The translations under genes were made by a program, and so were the position numbers. Below, piece after piece: positions 43,969 to 53,400 of a stretch of 64,000 nucleotides of DNA; the stretch's first letter is position 1; every line of letters starts with the position of its first letter. This stretch comes from Firmicutes bacterium OM04-13BH (GTDB lineage Bacteria > Bacillota > Clostridia > Lachnospirales > Lachnospiraceae). Location: contig QULP01000008.1 in assembly GCA_003481745.1 (NCBI GenBank), forward strand, positions 90,230-154,229. Reading direction: 5' to 3'. The notes below the pieces were generated by a model that was not told the DNA's origin, searched no databases, and saw only the letters and a program-made list of their open reading frames with translations.

Positions 43969-44451
43969 TTGACGAAAGAAAATTTAGGAGAGCTGATTTT
44001 AAATTCAGAAAATCAATTATATGCTACTGCAAAAATCATTCTTGGAAATGATGAGGATTGTGCAGATGCAATTTCAGAAACCATTGTGAAGGCATTTGAA
44101 AAGAGGGAAACGCTGAAAAAAGAAAACTATGCGAAAACCTGGCTGATTCGGATTTTAATTAATGAGTGTTATAGTCTGCTTCGCAGGCAGAAAAAATATG
44201 TATCGATGGAAACAACAGAGATACCGGAGCGAAAACAGCCGGAAAAAACAGATTACAGTGAATTGTATCAGGCGGTTTCTGAATTAAAAGAGGAATTGAA
44301 ACTTCCGGTTATTTTATATTATGCGGAGGATTTTAGTATCAAAGAAATTGCAGAGATTTTGGAAATAACAGAAGGTGCAGTGCAAAAGCGTCTGGCAAGA
44401 GCCCGTGGAAAATTAAAAAAAGCATTTGAACATAAGGAGGTGTTCGTATGA
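43969..44451 (+). CDS. ECF-type RNA polymerase sigma factor 2
   Basis: A 160-residue ECF sigma factor. Region 2: YATAKIILGNDEDCADAISE then TIVKAFEKRETL, YAKTWLIRILINECYSLLRR; region 4: LYYAEDFSIKEIAEILEITE then GAVQKRLARARGKLKKAF. The start is TTG 43969 with AAGGGTGG upstream. It overlaps the next gene by 4 bases (ATGA), forming a sigma/anti-sigma pair. Confidence 0.92.
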   Translation: MTKENLGELILNSENQLYATAKIILGNDEDCADAISETIVKAFEKRETLKKENYAKTWLIRILINECYSLLRRQKKYVSMETTEIPERKQPEKTDYSELYQAVSELKEELKLPVILYYAEDFSIKEIAEILEITEGAVQKRLARARGKLKKAFEHKEVFV

Positions 44452-45908
44452 AATTAGAAGATATCAAGAAAGAAATGCCAAAAACTCCGGAAATGATTCA
44501 TAATCGGATTCAGGATGAAATAAAAAAACAGATGGAAAATGAGCAGATTGCAGTATTTCCAACCCAAAATGCCAAGAAAACAAAATGGAGCAGAACCCGT
44601 GTGGCAGCAGTCGCCGCAGTTTGTATTTTAGGCGTATCAACAAGTGCTTATGCCGGTTCAAAATGGTATGCGATGCATTTGGAAAAACAGGGAACTTATC
44701 AGGTGGCAACAAAGATTTCAGCCAATGAACAGAGCAAAATGACTGCGATTCCGGATGAAATTCCAGACGTAAAAATTCAGGCAGGCTACCTTCCGGATGA
44801 GATGGAAGAGGTAGAAGAAGGAAAATTTTCTAATTTGGAAACACCGTATCAGGGTGGGTTTTCAATGAGTCTGATGCTATTGGATAAACAGGATTTTGAA
44901 AGCGTATTAACGGACAATCATGTGGTAGAAAGTGAAGAAAGGAATTTTGGGAAATACGAGGGTGTTTATCTTCGATATCAGGATTTGGAGCAGAGTGGTT
45001 CGTATAACCAGAGGATTTATCTGATGTGTCCGGATGAATATAGGATGGCAGTCATTTATGTGGGAGATGATATGTCAAAGGAGGAAGCGGTAAAATTTGC
45101 TGAAAATATTTCTCTTGTTAAAACAGATAAGATGGTTGCGACAAAAGATATGTACAGCTGGAGTGATTTTGTATCAGCGGAGCCGGAAGCAGATACCAGA
45201 GAAATGGTAACGAGTGTATCATCGGATGAATTGAAACTCTGGAAAACAGGAGAAGAATTTAAGATTTCCCCAGACGTTTCTGCAGAAGATGAAAATGGCA
45301 ATTCAATCGAATCGGCAGATGTATCGGTAAAAGTGGATTCGGTTCAGATTTCAGATGATTTAAGTTTGTTAGATGAAAATAAGATTCCAGAAGAATGGAA
45401 AAAGGCAGTTGGCGAGGATGGAAAATTAGTAGAAAATCAGCTTTCTTATATAAAGACCGGAGATGGTGTGGAAGCACTGGATGAAGTTGTGAAAACCGAA
45501 AATGTGAAACAAAAGCTGGTTTTTGTGACGGCAACTTATAAGAATAATTCAGAAGTTACATTGAATCATATATTATATCTCGGAAATTTGATGTTGCTGA
45601 AAGCAAAAGATGACACTTATCAATTGTATATCGAAAATGAACAATCGGGAGATAATTATGATTGTATTCATTCGAGCAGTGTAGCGAAAGCATTTGAAAT
45701 GGATTATTACAGTGTACAGGAAGCTTATGGAAATGGTGGAAACTATATTTCGTCCTTAAAATCAGGAGAGTGTGTTCAGATAGAAATGGCATGGATTGTG
45801 GATGAAAATCAACTTTCGAACATGTACCTTAATTTATCCGGAAATGGAAGCAGCAGCGAGTTTGTGGATAGTACACTGGAAACAGGCATTGTGGATATTC
45901 GTCAGTGA
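44448..45908 (+). CDS. Large putative anti-sigma factor, ECF pair 2
   Basis: A 486-residue membrane protein. Residues 1-50 are cytoplasmic; a membrane segment follows at about 51-69 (TRVAAVAAVCILGVSTSAYA), then more than 400 extracytoplasmic residues. A DUF4367-like segment (IQAGYLPDEMEEVEEGKFSN) lies near 105-225 and a second beta-rich domain (AEDENGNSIESADVSVKVDS, VFVTATYKNNSEVTLNHILY) near 280-450. Overlap with the sigma gene supports the anti-sigma role; the large outer part is the likely sensor. Confidence 0.75.
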   Translation: MKLEDIKKEMPKTPEMIHNRIQDEIKKQMENEQIAVFPTQNAKKTKWSRTRVAAVAAVCILGVSTSAYAGSKWYAMHLEKQGTYQVATKISANEQSKMTAIPDEIPDVKIQAGYLPDEMEEVEEGKFSNLETPYQGGFSMSLMLLDKQDFESVLTDNHVVESEERNFGKYEGVYLRYQDLEQSGSYNQRIYLMCPDEYRMAVIYVGDDMSKEEAVKFAENISLVKTDKMVATKDMYSWSDFVSAEPEADTREMVTSVSSDELKLWKTGEEFKISPDVSAEDENGNSIESADVSVKVDSVQISDDLSLLDENKIPEEWKKAVGEDGKLVENQLSYIKTGDGVEALDEVVKTENVKQKLVFVTATYKNNSEVTLNHILYLGNLMLLKAKDDTYQLYIENEQSGDNYDCIHSSSVAKAFEMDYYSVQEAYGNGGNYISSLKSGECVQIEMAWIVDENQLSNMYLNLSGNGSSSEFVDSTLETGIVDIRQ

Positions 45909-45915
45909 TGAGTTA

Positions 45916-45962
45916 AGAGGGGCGTGAACAAAGCTATTTTTCACGCCCCTCTTGGTATTTTT
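45916..45962. terminator. Terminator between ECF pair 2 and degV
   Basis: GAGGGGCGTGAA pairs with TTCACGCCCCTC; T-run TATTTTTTAT follows. Between convergent genes. Confidence 0.88.
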
Positions 45963-45967
45963 TATAA

Positions 45968-46867
45968 TCACTCGTTAGCAAGTTCTCGATCGTTTCCGAT
46001 AAAGAAAAGTGCAATTGTATCCGGTCCTACATGGCTTCCTGTACAGAAATCATAAGAGGTGTTGATAAAATCACGGACTTTGATCCGTTCTTGTATCTTG
46101 TCCATCACATACAGAGACTCTTCATAAGCATCTGCGTGAGCGATACCTATAATCTGTTTTTCAGGCTCTACGATATTATTGCAAACCAGATCGACCAGTG
46201 TATTTAAAGCGGCTTTACGGCCACGTACCTTTTTATAAGTGACAATATAGCCATCTTTATCTCCCTTTAAAATCGGTTTGATCTTAAGCATATTTCCGAT
46301 TGCTGCTACGCTTCCCTTGATGCGTCCGGTGCGGGAGAGATATTTCAGATCGCCAACTGTGAAGACACCGTTCATCTTTCCTACGCAAGTCTCCAAAAAA
46401 TCGGCAACTTCGTCAATCTCCATCCCTTTTTCTCTCATGATGCTGGCGTAGATTGAAAGGATTCCCTGAGCAAGAGAGGCATTGAGAGAGTCAATTAAGC
46501 GTATTTTGCAGCCGTTTGTATGTTTACTTAACACTTCTTCTGCAGCTAAGCGTGCAGAGTTAAAGTTTCCACTGATATTTTTGCTTAAAGAAAAATATAA
46601 AACATCTTGGTCTTCTTCAAATGCCTTTTGGAATTGCTCCTCAAATGTTGCGGTGCTGATCAGCCCTGTTTTAATTTCACAGCCTTTGCGCATGGCATTA
46701 TAATATTCGGTACCCTTTTGGCGTTCTTCTTCTAAAGAAAGGTCTGGATTGTAGCAGGTGACTTCCTTTCCGTCAACTAGATTAATAAAAGAGATGACAT
46801 TGATGTTATATTGTTTTGCTATTACAGCCGGAAGATTGGCAGCAGAGTCTACAAAAATCTGAAACAT
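45968..46867 (-). CDS. DegV-family fatty acid-binding protein
   Basis: A 299-residue DegV (FakB-like) protein. N-terminal IFVDSAANLPAVIAKQYNIN, the ligand loop GLISTATFEEQF, SLSKNISGNFNSARLAAEEV, and VGDLKYLSRTGRIKGSVAAI, ending TGSHVGPDTIALFF. Family members bind fatty acids and present them to FakA kinase; no fakA is nearby. Transcribed alone. Confidence 0.92.
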   Translation of the reverse strand: MFQIFVDSAANLPAVIAKQYNINVISFINLVDGKEVTCYNPDLSLEEERQKGTEYYNAMRKGCEIKTGLISTATFEEQFQKAFEEDQDVLYFSLSKNISGNFNSARLAAEEVLSKHTNGCKIRLIDSLNASLAQGILSIYASIMREKGMEIDEVADFLETCVGKMNGVFTVGDLKYLSRTGRIKGSVAAIGNMLKIKPILKGDKDGYIVTYKKVRGRKAALNTLVDLVCNNIVEPEKQIIGIAHADAYEESLYVMDKIQERIKVRDFINTSYDFCTGSHVGPDTIALFFIGNDRELANE

Positions 46868-47069
46868 AGTATATCTATCCTTCCTGTTTGAATATGATTA
46901 TCTTTCGACTATTATATCACAGATAAGTATAATTGGTAGACAGTTGTTCGGCTTTTGGCGAATAAAATTCCGAGTTCTGAGTAACTTATCCCCCTGTATG
47001 GCTTGTTAGAGAACAAGAGATTTGATAAAATAAAAATATTATTGGAGTGATGCGAAAGGGGATCCACTG

Positions 47070-47645
47070 ATGAATGTAAATATTGTTCTTTATGATGAGT
47101 TTGAAACGTTAGACGCCTTAGGAATTGCTAATATTTTTGGAATGGCACCGGAACATTTTTATATTAATTATTTGTCGGTAAACGGAGGACTGGTTAGCAG
47201 TAAACAAGGTGTGAAGGTTTGGACCGAATTATTGATTCCAGAAGAGGTGGAGGATATATTGGTACTTCCGGGAGGGCGTACCGCAACGAAGCTGCTTTGT
47301 CTTGAACCGAAAAAATTGGAAATTATAAAAGCGGCAGCAAAGGAGGCAGATATCTGTATGATGATTGCAAATGCTTCTTCTATATTAGCACAGACCGGGC
47401 TTTTGTATCATAGACAGATTGCAGATTATCCGGGAGATCAGAACTTGAAACGAATGTTTACTGCTGAAATTAGACGAGCAGAGGGTGTGAACTGGATATC
47501 CGATGGAAAATTTTATTCCTGCAGTTCAACGATGGCTGGATTTGATATGGCATTAGGTGTGATTAGCGATATGGTAGACATCGAATTGGCAGTTCGTATT
47601 GCAGAAATGTTGGGATATGAATGGAATCAGGAGATAATTTTCTAA
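47070..47645 (+). CDS. DJ-1/PfpI-family protein lacking the catalytic Cys
   Basis: A 191-residue protein with the DJ-1/PfpI fold: VNIVLYDEFETLDALGIANI at the start and DILVLPGGRTATKL before the elbow. At the nucleophile elbow the sequence is MIANASSILAQTGLL, so Ala100 (or its neighbour Asn101) stands where enzymes of the family have Cys. This argues against glyoxalase, protease or chaperone chemistry and for a binding role. AAAGGGGAT lies ahead of ATG 47070. Confidence 0.82.
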   Translation: MNVNIVLYDEFETLDALGIANIFGMAPEHFYINYLSVNGGLVSSKQGVKVWTELLIPEEVEDILVLPGGRTATKLLCLEPKKLEIIKAAAKEADICMMIANASSILAQTGLLYHRQIADYPGDQNLKRMFTAEIRRAEGVNWISDGKFYSCSSTMAGFDMALGVISDMVDIELAVRIAEMLGYEWNQEIIF

Positions 47646-47854
47646 AAAAAGCAATTAAAAAAAGTTTTCCGGAGGGGAAAATATGCTTACAATATAGTAT
47701 AAATGAAATCTATGGATTTCGAAAATTAGGAAAATTCCATGAAGCAAAACAGAAGTACAATGAAATTTATCATATCTATGGAGAATTGACAGAAGAAGGA
47801 AATGTTGACCCTGAATGTAGTGAATGCAGTTCAGAAAGTAATGAAGAAAATTAA
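47621..47854 (+). CDS. Short hypothetical protein
   Basis: A 77-codon frame (ICLQYSINEIYGFRKLGKFH, EAKQKYNEIYHIYGE) overlapping the end of the DJ-1-like gene by 25 bases. The TPR-like helix and acidic Cys-containing end could be real, but no good ribosome binding site is seen and it may be the remnant of a longer gene. Confidence 0.3.
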   Translation: MESGDNFLKKAIKKSFPEGKICLQYSINEIYGFRKLGKFHEAKQKYNEIYHIYGELTEEGNVDPECSECSSESNEEN

Positions 47855-48032
47855 TTGGAAGGGAAGAAAATAAAAAGTCGGTCAGTCTCAAGGTGAATTT
47901 GGCAATTTCTAAGAAATGCTGTTGTTGCACATTACCTATAAGGGATTAAAATTTATGATATACCATCATTAGAACATAAAATATTATTTTTCTATCAAAA
48001 CATAAAATCAAATTTTGACATGAGGTAAATGT

Positions 48033-48605
48033 ATGAATAAACAATTATTGGAAAATCCACTTTTACTTGTAATTGACATGCAAAATGTATATTCAAATGG
48101 ACAAAAATGGGAGTGTTCTAATTTTAATCGCTCTCTTAATCAGATAAAAAAATTATTAGAATCAAACACAGAAGAAAAAATAATTTTCACAAAATACATC
48201 GCATCCGATGAACCTCAGGGAATTTGGAAAAATTATAATATTGAAAATTCAGATGTTAATTTAGATAAATGGCTAAATGAACTTGTGGATGATTTTAAAG
48301 AGTTACAGAAAAAATATAAATGTTATTCAAAATCCGTGTATTCATCTTATAGCATAGAACAAATAAGAAAAGCTGCATCCGATGCCTCTTGCGTTGTTGT
48401 AACAGGAGTAGTTGCTGAATGTTGTGTATTATCGACGGTTATGAGCTTGATAGATGCTGGAGTCTATGTAATTTACCTTAAAGATGCAGTTGCCGGTGTA
48501 AATAATGAAACAGAAGAAGCCACAATAAAAGTCTTAGAGGGATTAGCATCGTTGCATTTAAGTATTATGACAACAGAAGAATATTTGCAAATAAAATTGA
48601 ACTAG
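48033..48605 (+). CDS. Isochorismatase-family hydrolase
   Basis: A 190-residue cysteine hydrolase. The triad is in place: D15 (LLLVIDMQN), K100 (CYSKSVYSS) and C131 (TGVVAECCVLST). Isochorismatase relatives include nicotinamidase and other amidases; substrate not predictable. ATGAGGTAA precedes ATG 48033. AT-rich compared with neighbours, possibly acquired. Confidence 0.9.
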   Translation: MNKQLLENPLLLVIDMQNVYSNGQKWECSNFNRSLNQIKKLLESNTEEKIIFTKYIASDEPQGIWKNYNIENSDVNLDKWLNELVDDFKELQKKYKCYSKSVYSSYSIEQIRKAASDASCVVVTGVVAECCVLSTVMSLIDAGVYVIYLKDAVAGVNNETEEATIKVLEGLASLHLSIMTTEEYLQIKLN

Positions 48606-48721
48606 AGAACAGTATTTCCACGGTGAATTAAACTATTAGTTGATTTTTTTCATAAAAATTCATGCTATAATAAACTCAACAAAACAACGTAATGAAAAGA
48701 AAAAATAAATGGAGGGCTATT

Positions 48722-49582
48722 ATGGCAAACAGACCAGTTTTTGTAGCGAGAGAATCCGCACCGTTTTACAGAACAATGACAATTGATTTTGACTGGAATA
48801 GTGGCTTTGCAAAGGTACAGAAACAGAAGAATATTACTGCAATGCATAATGAGTTTTTAAGAAGAAAACCGGATAAAAAAATTTTAGAAATTTCAAGTAA
48901 ATCCATGCAGGAATATGGAAATGATTTGAGTGCCTTTTTCCTCCAGAAATATGTTCCGGAACTCGGAAAGAAAGTACCGGTAGAATGTGTATTTCAGTCA
49001 GCAAAAACATTCCAAAAAGGTGGACCATATAAAGATATTTTGGAAGTTTCTCCAAGAGAAGCAAAACGAGATGGACGATTAGTTACCAGTGGTATGCTGA
49101 CTGGATTTATATTTGAAAACAGAGTTTATCCACTTGAACCAAAGACAATTTTTTATGATTATATTTATATAAATGCATTATTGGAAAATGAGAAACTTGT
49201 GGAAGAAATTTTAAAATATGATGCATTTACAGATATTGAGTTTAATCCATCCAAAAGTATTAACTGTCAGGCAAAGGCAGCAGCGTGTTTTGTAGGATTG
49301 TATCGAGCAGGTCTGGTAGAAAAAGTAAAAGATTTTGATACTTTTGCAGAGTTGTTTGGAGTAAATTCAAAAGGACAGCCAGTACAGACATCTCCTAAAA
49401 AAAAAGAAGAATCCAAAATTTCTGAAGTTATCAAAGAAGGAAATTGGATTAAACATAAAATTTATGGAAAAGGAAAAATCGTTAAAGTTGAGAAAACTTC
49501 ATTGATGGTTGATTTTAGAATGGTCGGAAAGAAGAAAATTGGAATGGAGTGGTGCTTGAAAAATTGTGAAGTATTGAAATAG
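48722..49582 (+). CDS. NADAR-like protein with C-terminal SH3/Tudor-like domain
   Basis: A 286-residue protein. The segment VECVFQSAKTFQKGGPYKDI, then SPREAKRDGRL, matches the NADAR superfamily pattern (E-x-x-FQ-x-x-K-F ... SP-x-EAKRLGR); FYDYIYINALLENEKLVEEI and AFTDIEFNPSKSINCQAKAA follow. Residues about 247-280 (WIKHKIYGKGKIVKVEKTSL) look like the small beta-barrel at the end of UvrD/PcrA helicases. NADAR proteins remove ADP-ribose from nucleobases or act as DarT antitoxins; no DarT-like gene is next to it. ATG 48722 has GGAGG upstream. Confidence 0.6.
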   Translation: MANRPVFVARESAPFYRTMTIDFDWNSGFAKVQKQKNITAMHNEFLRRKPDKKILEISSKSMQEYGNDLSAFFLQKYVPELGKKVPVECVFQSAKTFQKGGPYKDILEVSPREAKRDGRLVTSGMLTGFIFENRVYPLEPKTIFYDYIYINALLENEKLVEEILKYDAFTDIEFNPSKSINCQAKAAACFVGLYRAGLVEKVKDFDTFAELFGVNSKGQPVQTSPKKKEESKISEVIKEGNWIKHKIYGKGKIVKVEKTSLMVDFRMVGKKKIGMEWCLKNCEVLK

Positions 49583-49640
49583 TTAAGATGAAACAGCAGA
49601 TTATCTGGTGAAAAAAAATAGAATTTGGAGCGTAAAAATG

Positions 49641-49697
49641 TACGAAAACAAGGTCGTTCCGTCTCAGAAAATGATTGAGGCGGAACGACCTTGTTTT
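49641..49697 (+). terminator. Terminator of the NADAR-like gene
   Basis: AACAAGGTCGTTCCG pairs perfectly with CGGAACGACCTTGTT (15 bp), followed by TTATT. The MITE-like element begins 5 bases later. Confidence 0.85.
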
Positions 49698-49701
49698 ATT
49701 C

Positions 49702-50294
49702 TTGAATATCTGAATCATACCCACGATCCGGCCTTCGCCGTACAATCCGTGCCCTTCACTTATATTCTGCCACCAGGAAGATAAGTCTGAGCTTCGGGGA
49801 GCGACCCCTAACTTCTTACCCTTGGCTTACGCCACAAGCCTGCACAGGATTGGCTACCTGTAAATTTCACCGTCCATTCAGATTAATAAACGAGTTTTTG
49901 TCAATCTGCCATATGGCTACTTTCACCGGCGACTTCTGTTATAGGCGGATTTCTCCGTCATCAAGGCAGAATGCATTGTTGGCTTTACCTCTGTCATATC
50001 AGTTGCCACACTGATACCCCTTAGGCTTACTCCTACACCGTAGGCGTCTATTGCTGCATCCAGAAGTTCCGTGCTTTTAAATGCGGGCATTTCTGCGATA
50101 TGTGTTTCCGTTGACGGTTTCCGTCTTCCCAGGATTTATCACTAAACCCCGGCAGCCTTCCAAAAGAAGTATCCTTGATTTGGTTGACTGGGCGCCCCTC
50201 ACCCGTTTCCGGGTCTATTGGATTTACCACACACCTCGAAGTACTGGCGTACTTTATTCATCGAGTTGATCGCAGGTATGATTCAAATATTCAA
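49702..50294. mobile_element. 593-bp MITE-like element with 27-bp terminal inverted repeats
   Basis: The left end (49702-49728, starting TTGAATATCTGAATCATACC) and the right end (50268-50294, read in reverse TTGAATATTTGAATCATACC) are inverted repeats with three mismatches in 27. The interior has no transposase. It encodes only short frames (60 codons at 50048-50230 and about 55 codons further in, minus strand) and is GC-richer than its flanks. It is a non-autonomous insertion or a carrier of a structured RNA. Confidence 0.78.
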
Positions 50295-50385
50295 TTTGTT
50301 TTTTTGTAATCTCTCTTGCTGACAATACTTAGTATAGAGTAAAAAGAAAGATTTGTCATTAAACTGCTGGTTTAAAAAAGCGTAA

Positions 50386-50417
50386 AAAAATGCCCCCATA
50401 TCTTCTATGGAGGCATT
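50386..50417 (-). terminator. Terminator of the 1861-residue surface protein gene
   Basis: On the minus strand TGCCTCCATA-gaaga-TATGGGGGCA, then T7. Confidence 0.9.
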
Positions 50418-50449
50418 AATAAATGTGTTAGCTTACTTTTGGCAGTGCT

Positions 50450-53400
50450 TTATTTTCTCTCTTTTCTTTTTTTATAACCCACGGTGCCTAAAGCTCCCGC
50501 AGATACCAAAAGCATCAAAAGCGTAACGCCAAGTGGTAACTCATCTCCGGTCTTAACGGATTTGCCGGCAGAAGTAGCGTTGCCACTTCCTGCTGCCGTT
50601 GCGCCTGGAGATTTCTTTGTGTTACCGTTTCCAACGGTAGTTTTATTGTTTCCACTGGTAGTTTTATTGTTTCCGTTTTGTGTTTTAGCGACATCCGTTA
50701 CCACACCAATGCTGCCAAGGCTGTTGATTTCTACGGAAAGCACTTTATCTTTTACTGTGCCTTTTAAAGACTCTACTTTTCCGTTTACACAATGTAAAAG
50801 GGTCATTTCTTTTCCTTCATATTCTTTTCCGACCGAAACAGAAAGTGTTGCTTTCTTCGGGAGACGAATCTCTTTTCCGTTCTTCAGAAGTTTCACTTCA
50901 TATAAGCAGAATAAAGATTTGTTTGTCGGAAGCTCTTTTTTCATCAGAGCAACATCTTCGTGGTCATTTTTAATCGGTTTTACAGAAAGTTCCATATCAT
51001 CTGTCAGACCTTCACCTTTTAAGGAAATACCATACTTTTTATTTGACAGCAGAGTAACGGATGTTTGCTGGTCGTCAGGTTTTTCTGATTCACCCGGTTT
51101 TTCCGATTCGCCCGGTTTTTCAGGAGTGTCAGGTTTTTCTTGCTCACCCGGTTTGTTTTCTCCTTGTGCTTCTACAAGGAAAGTATAAGTTCTGCGGTCG
51201 GTTCCTCGTACATTCTTTTCGGAAACCAGCTGAATCTGTGTTCCGACTTCAACCGGAATCTGTTGAGATACACCATACGCAACACCGTCGGCTTCAATGC
51301 TTGCAACACTGTAGCGATTGAAAAATTCAGGTGTGAAAGAAATTTCATCCTGGTTTGTGAGCAGAGTATACTCATAACGGTCTCTCTCAAAGGTTTCTTT
51401 TAAATTACCGCCCTGTAAGCCCAGTGTTTTTAATTCAGCATTTGCTTCCAAATCTTCACCAAGATTTTCGGTGTACTCTACAGTAATCACAGAGTGATCT
51501 TTTACTTCCCCGTTTTGTACGGTACATTGAGCAAAACTTTTATCTGGGAAGACGCCATCTAAGGTACCTTTCCAACCACTTCCCGAGCCTCGGTCAAATT
51601 CGGACAGTCCGTCGATTCGTTCGATATAAGTGCCCTGGAATCGAAGGGAAATATCGATTTCATTTTCTTCACAAGCGCGCTGAATAATGCTCATCATAGA
51701 GTCTTGTGCATAGATTGGAACCTGCACATCGAGAATAGTGCCTCTGACGGTGGCTGGATCTTCTGTTGCACTCAGTGCCTGAGTGTCTGCCTGGATTCCA
51801 TCCATGATAGTGAGAGAAACGGTTCCTTTTTGGTCGCCAAGGTCTTTTAGTGCTTCAATTCTCTTTCGTGCATTTTCTAATACATCGAGGTTTGTTACTT
51901 TTTGTTTTTCTTCCTCACTAAGCTGCTGATACAAGTTTTCGATAGCCTGTACGGTTGCTTCGTCTTCTAAAGTCAGCTCGTTCAGTTCAGGAAGCTGATC
52001 AATTGCCTGCATTACGGTTGCAGCGGTAACTTCTTTTGTATCTTCCGATAAATCCCAATAGAATTTTCCGCCATTTTTATAGTGAACATAAGCACTCAGT
52101 GCCTGGAAAGCCTGCACACTGGCCATGTCATTGCGTTTTTTATTAGTCTTGTCGTGGCAGAAACCAGTTGCACCTGTGGTATCGCAGTAGTAATCCATTA
52201 AGCCTGTAATTGCGTTACTATAAGAGGTACCAAAATCGGAATTTAATGGATCAATCTGCAGCGCAATCAGTGTTAATAATAATTGGGAAGTACTTTCTGC
52301 AGTTCCCATATCGTAGGAATCGGACATTGCATTTTTTAAATATGCAAGACCGGCATCGATTGCATTTTTAGCCGCCTCATTGGTCTGTCTGTATGGTGCC
52401 AGTGCCTGTAATGCCATAGCGGTTGTATCAACACCCGCAGTTTTGTTATCGGTTAATCCAAAGCCTCCGTTGTCCGGATTCTGGAAAGTCAGCAGTGCGG
52501 AAATTATTTGTTCTCTATTCCATTTCGCATCGGATGGAATCGGTGTTTTCTTTGCATCCAGTGCTAAGAGTGCCCAGGCTGTTTCATTAGAACCACTGTT
52601 TAAATTCGGATGATTATAAATCATTTCTGCGAGATTGACACCGCCTACATCGGTAATATCTTTGTTCATTACAGATAAGACGAGGGCAACTCGCTCAATT
52701 TCGGTAGGTTTCTTATTTGCTTTCCAGCCTTTCACGGTTTTTACTACAGAATCATAATATTGAGTTTGTTTTTCTTCCGGAATGGCGATTCCGGCACGAA
52801 GAAGGTCATAAACAATCCAGTCGTGCTCAATACATTCATAATTCTGTTCTGGGCTGATTGCCTGTAAATGTGCTTTTGCGCCAAGCAGACCTTTCTGCAC
52901 CAGTTCGTCGATATTAATTTGTGGAGTTTCACCGCCTGCAACTTCAATTGTAATCTGAATCGGAGCGACGGAGTTTGTGTTGTCAAGAGGAGTGCCGGTT
53001 GCGACAACCGTTCCTTCTTTTAATGCTTTTACATAATATTGATCATTTGTGACAACCGAATTGAAATCCGGTGCGCCTTCCCACTCTGTGCCTTTTTTCC
53101 ACAGAATCGGCTCTTTTTTATAAATCTTAACGATACCTTTTTTATCAAAGGTCCATTTCAGGTCTGGATAAGTAACGCTCCAGCCGGCATCGGATTTTTC
53201 GCCCTTGAAAGTTAATTCCAGTGGTTGTTCCGTGAAATTTTCCATACTTACTTTATCTTGCACTGCGGTTACTTCAGTAAGTGGATTTTCATATACATAA
53301 GTCACATCAGAGGTACCGGATACGGTAGATTCTTTCTTGGTTTCCGGATTAGTCTGTGTAAGGGTCGCGCGATAAGTGACGGTACCTGCTTTGTATGGTA

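Noticed and set aside
50048-50230. 60-residue protein on the minus strand inside the MITE-like element
   Set aside because: Several overlapping short frames are open here because of base composition; no ribosome binding site and no recognised family.
49702-50294. Group II intron
   Set aside because: No reverse transcriptase frame and no recognisable domain V; the inverted terminal repeats fit a transposon-like element better.
50484-51188. 234-residue plus-strand frame opposite the surface protein
   Set aside because: Antisense to the repetitive Pro/Glu/Lys region and wall anchor; a shadow frame.
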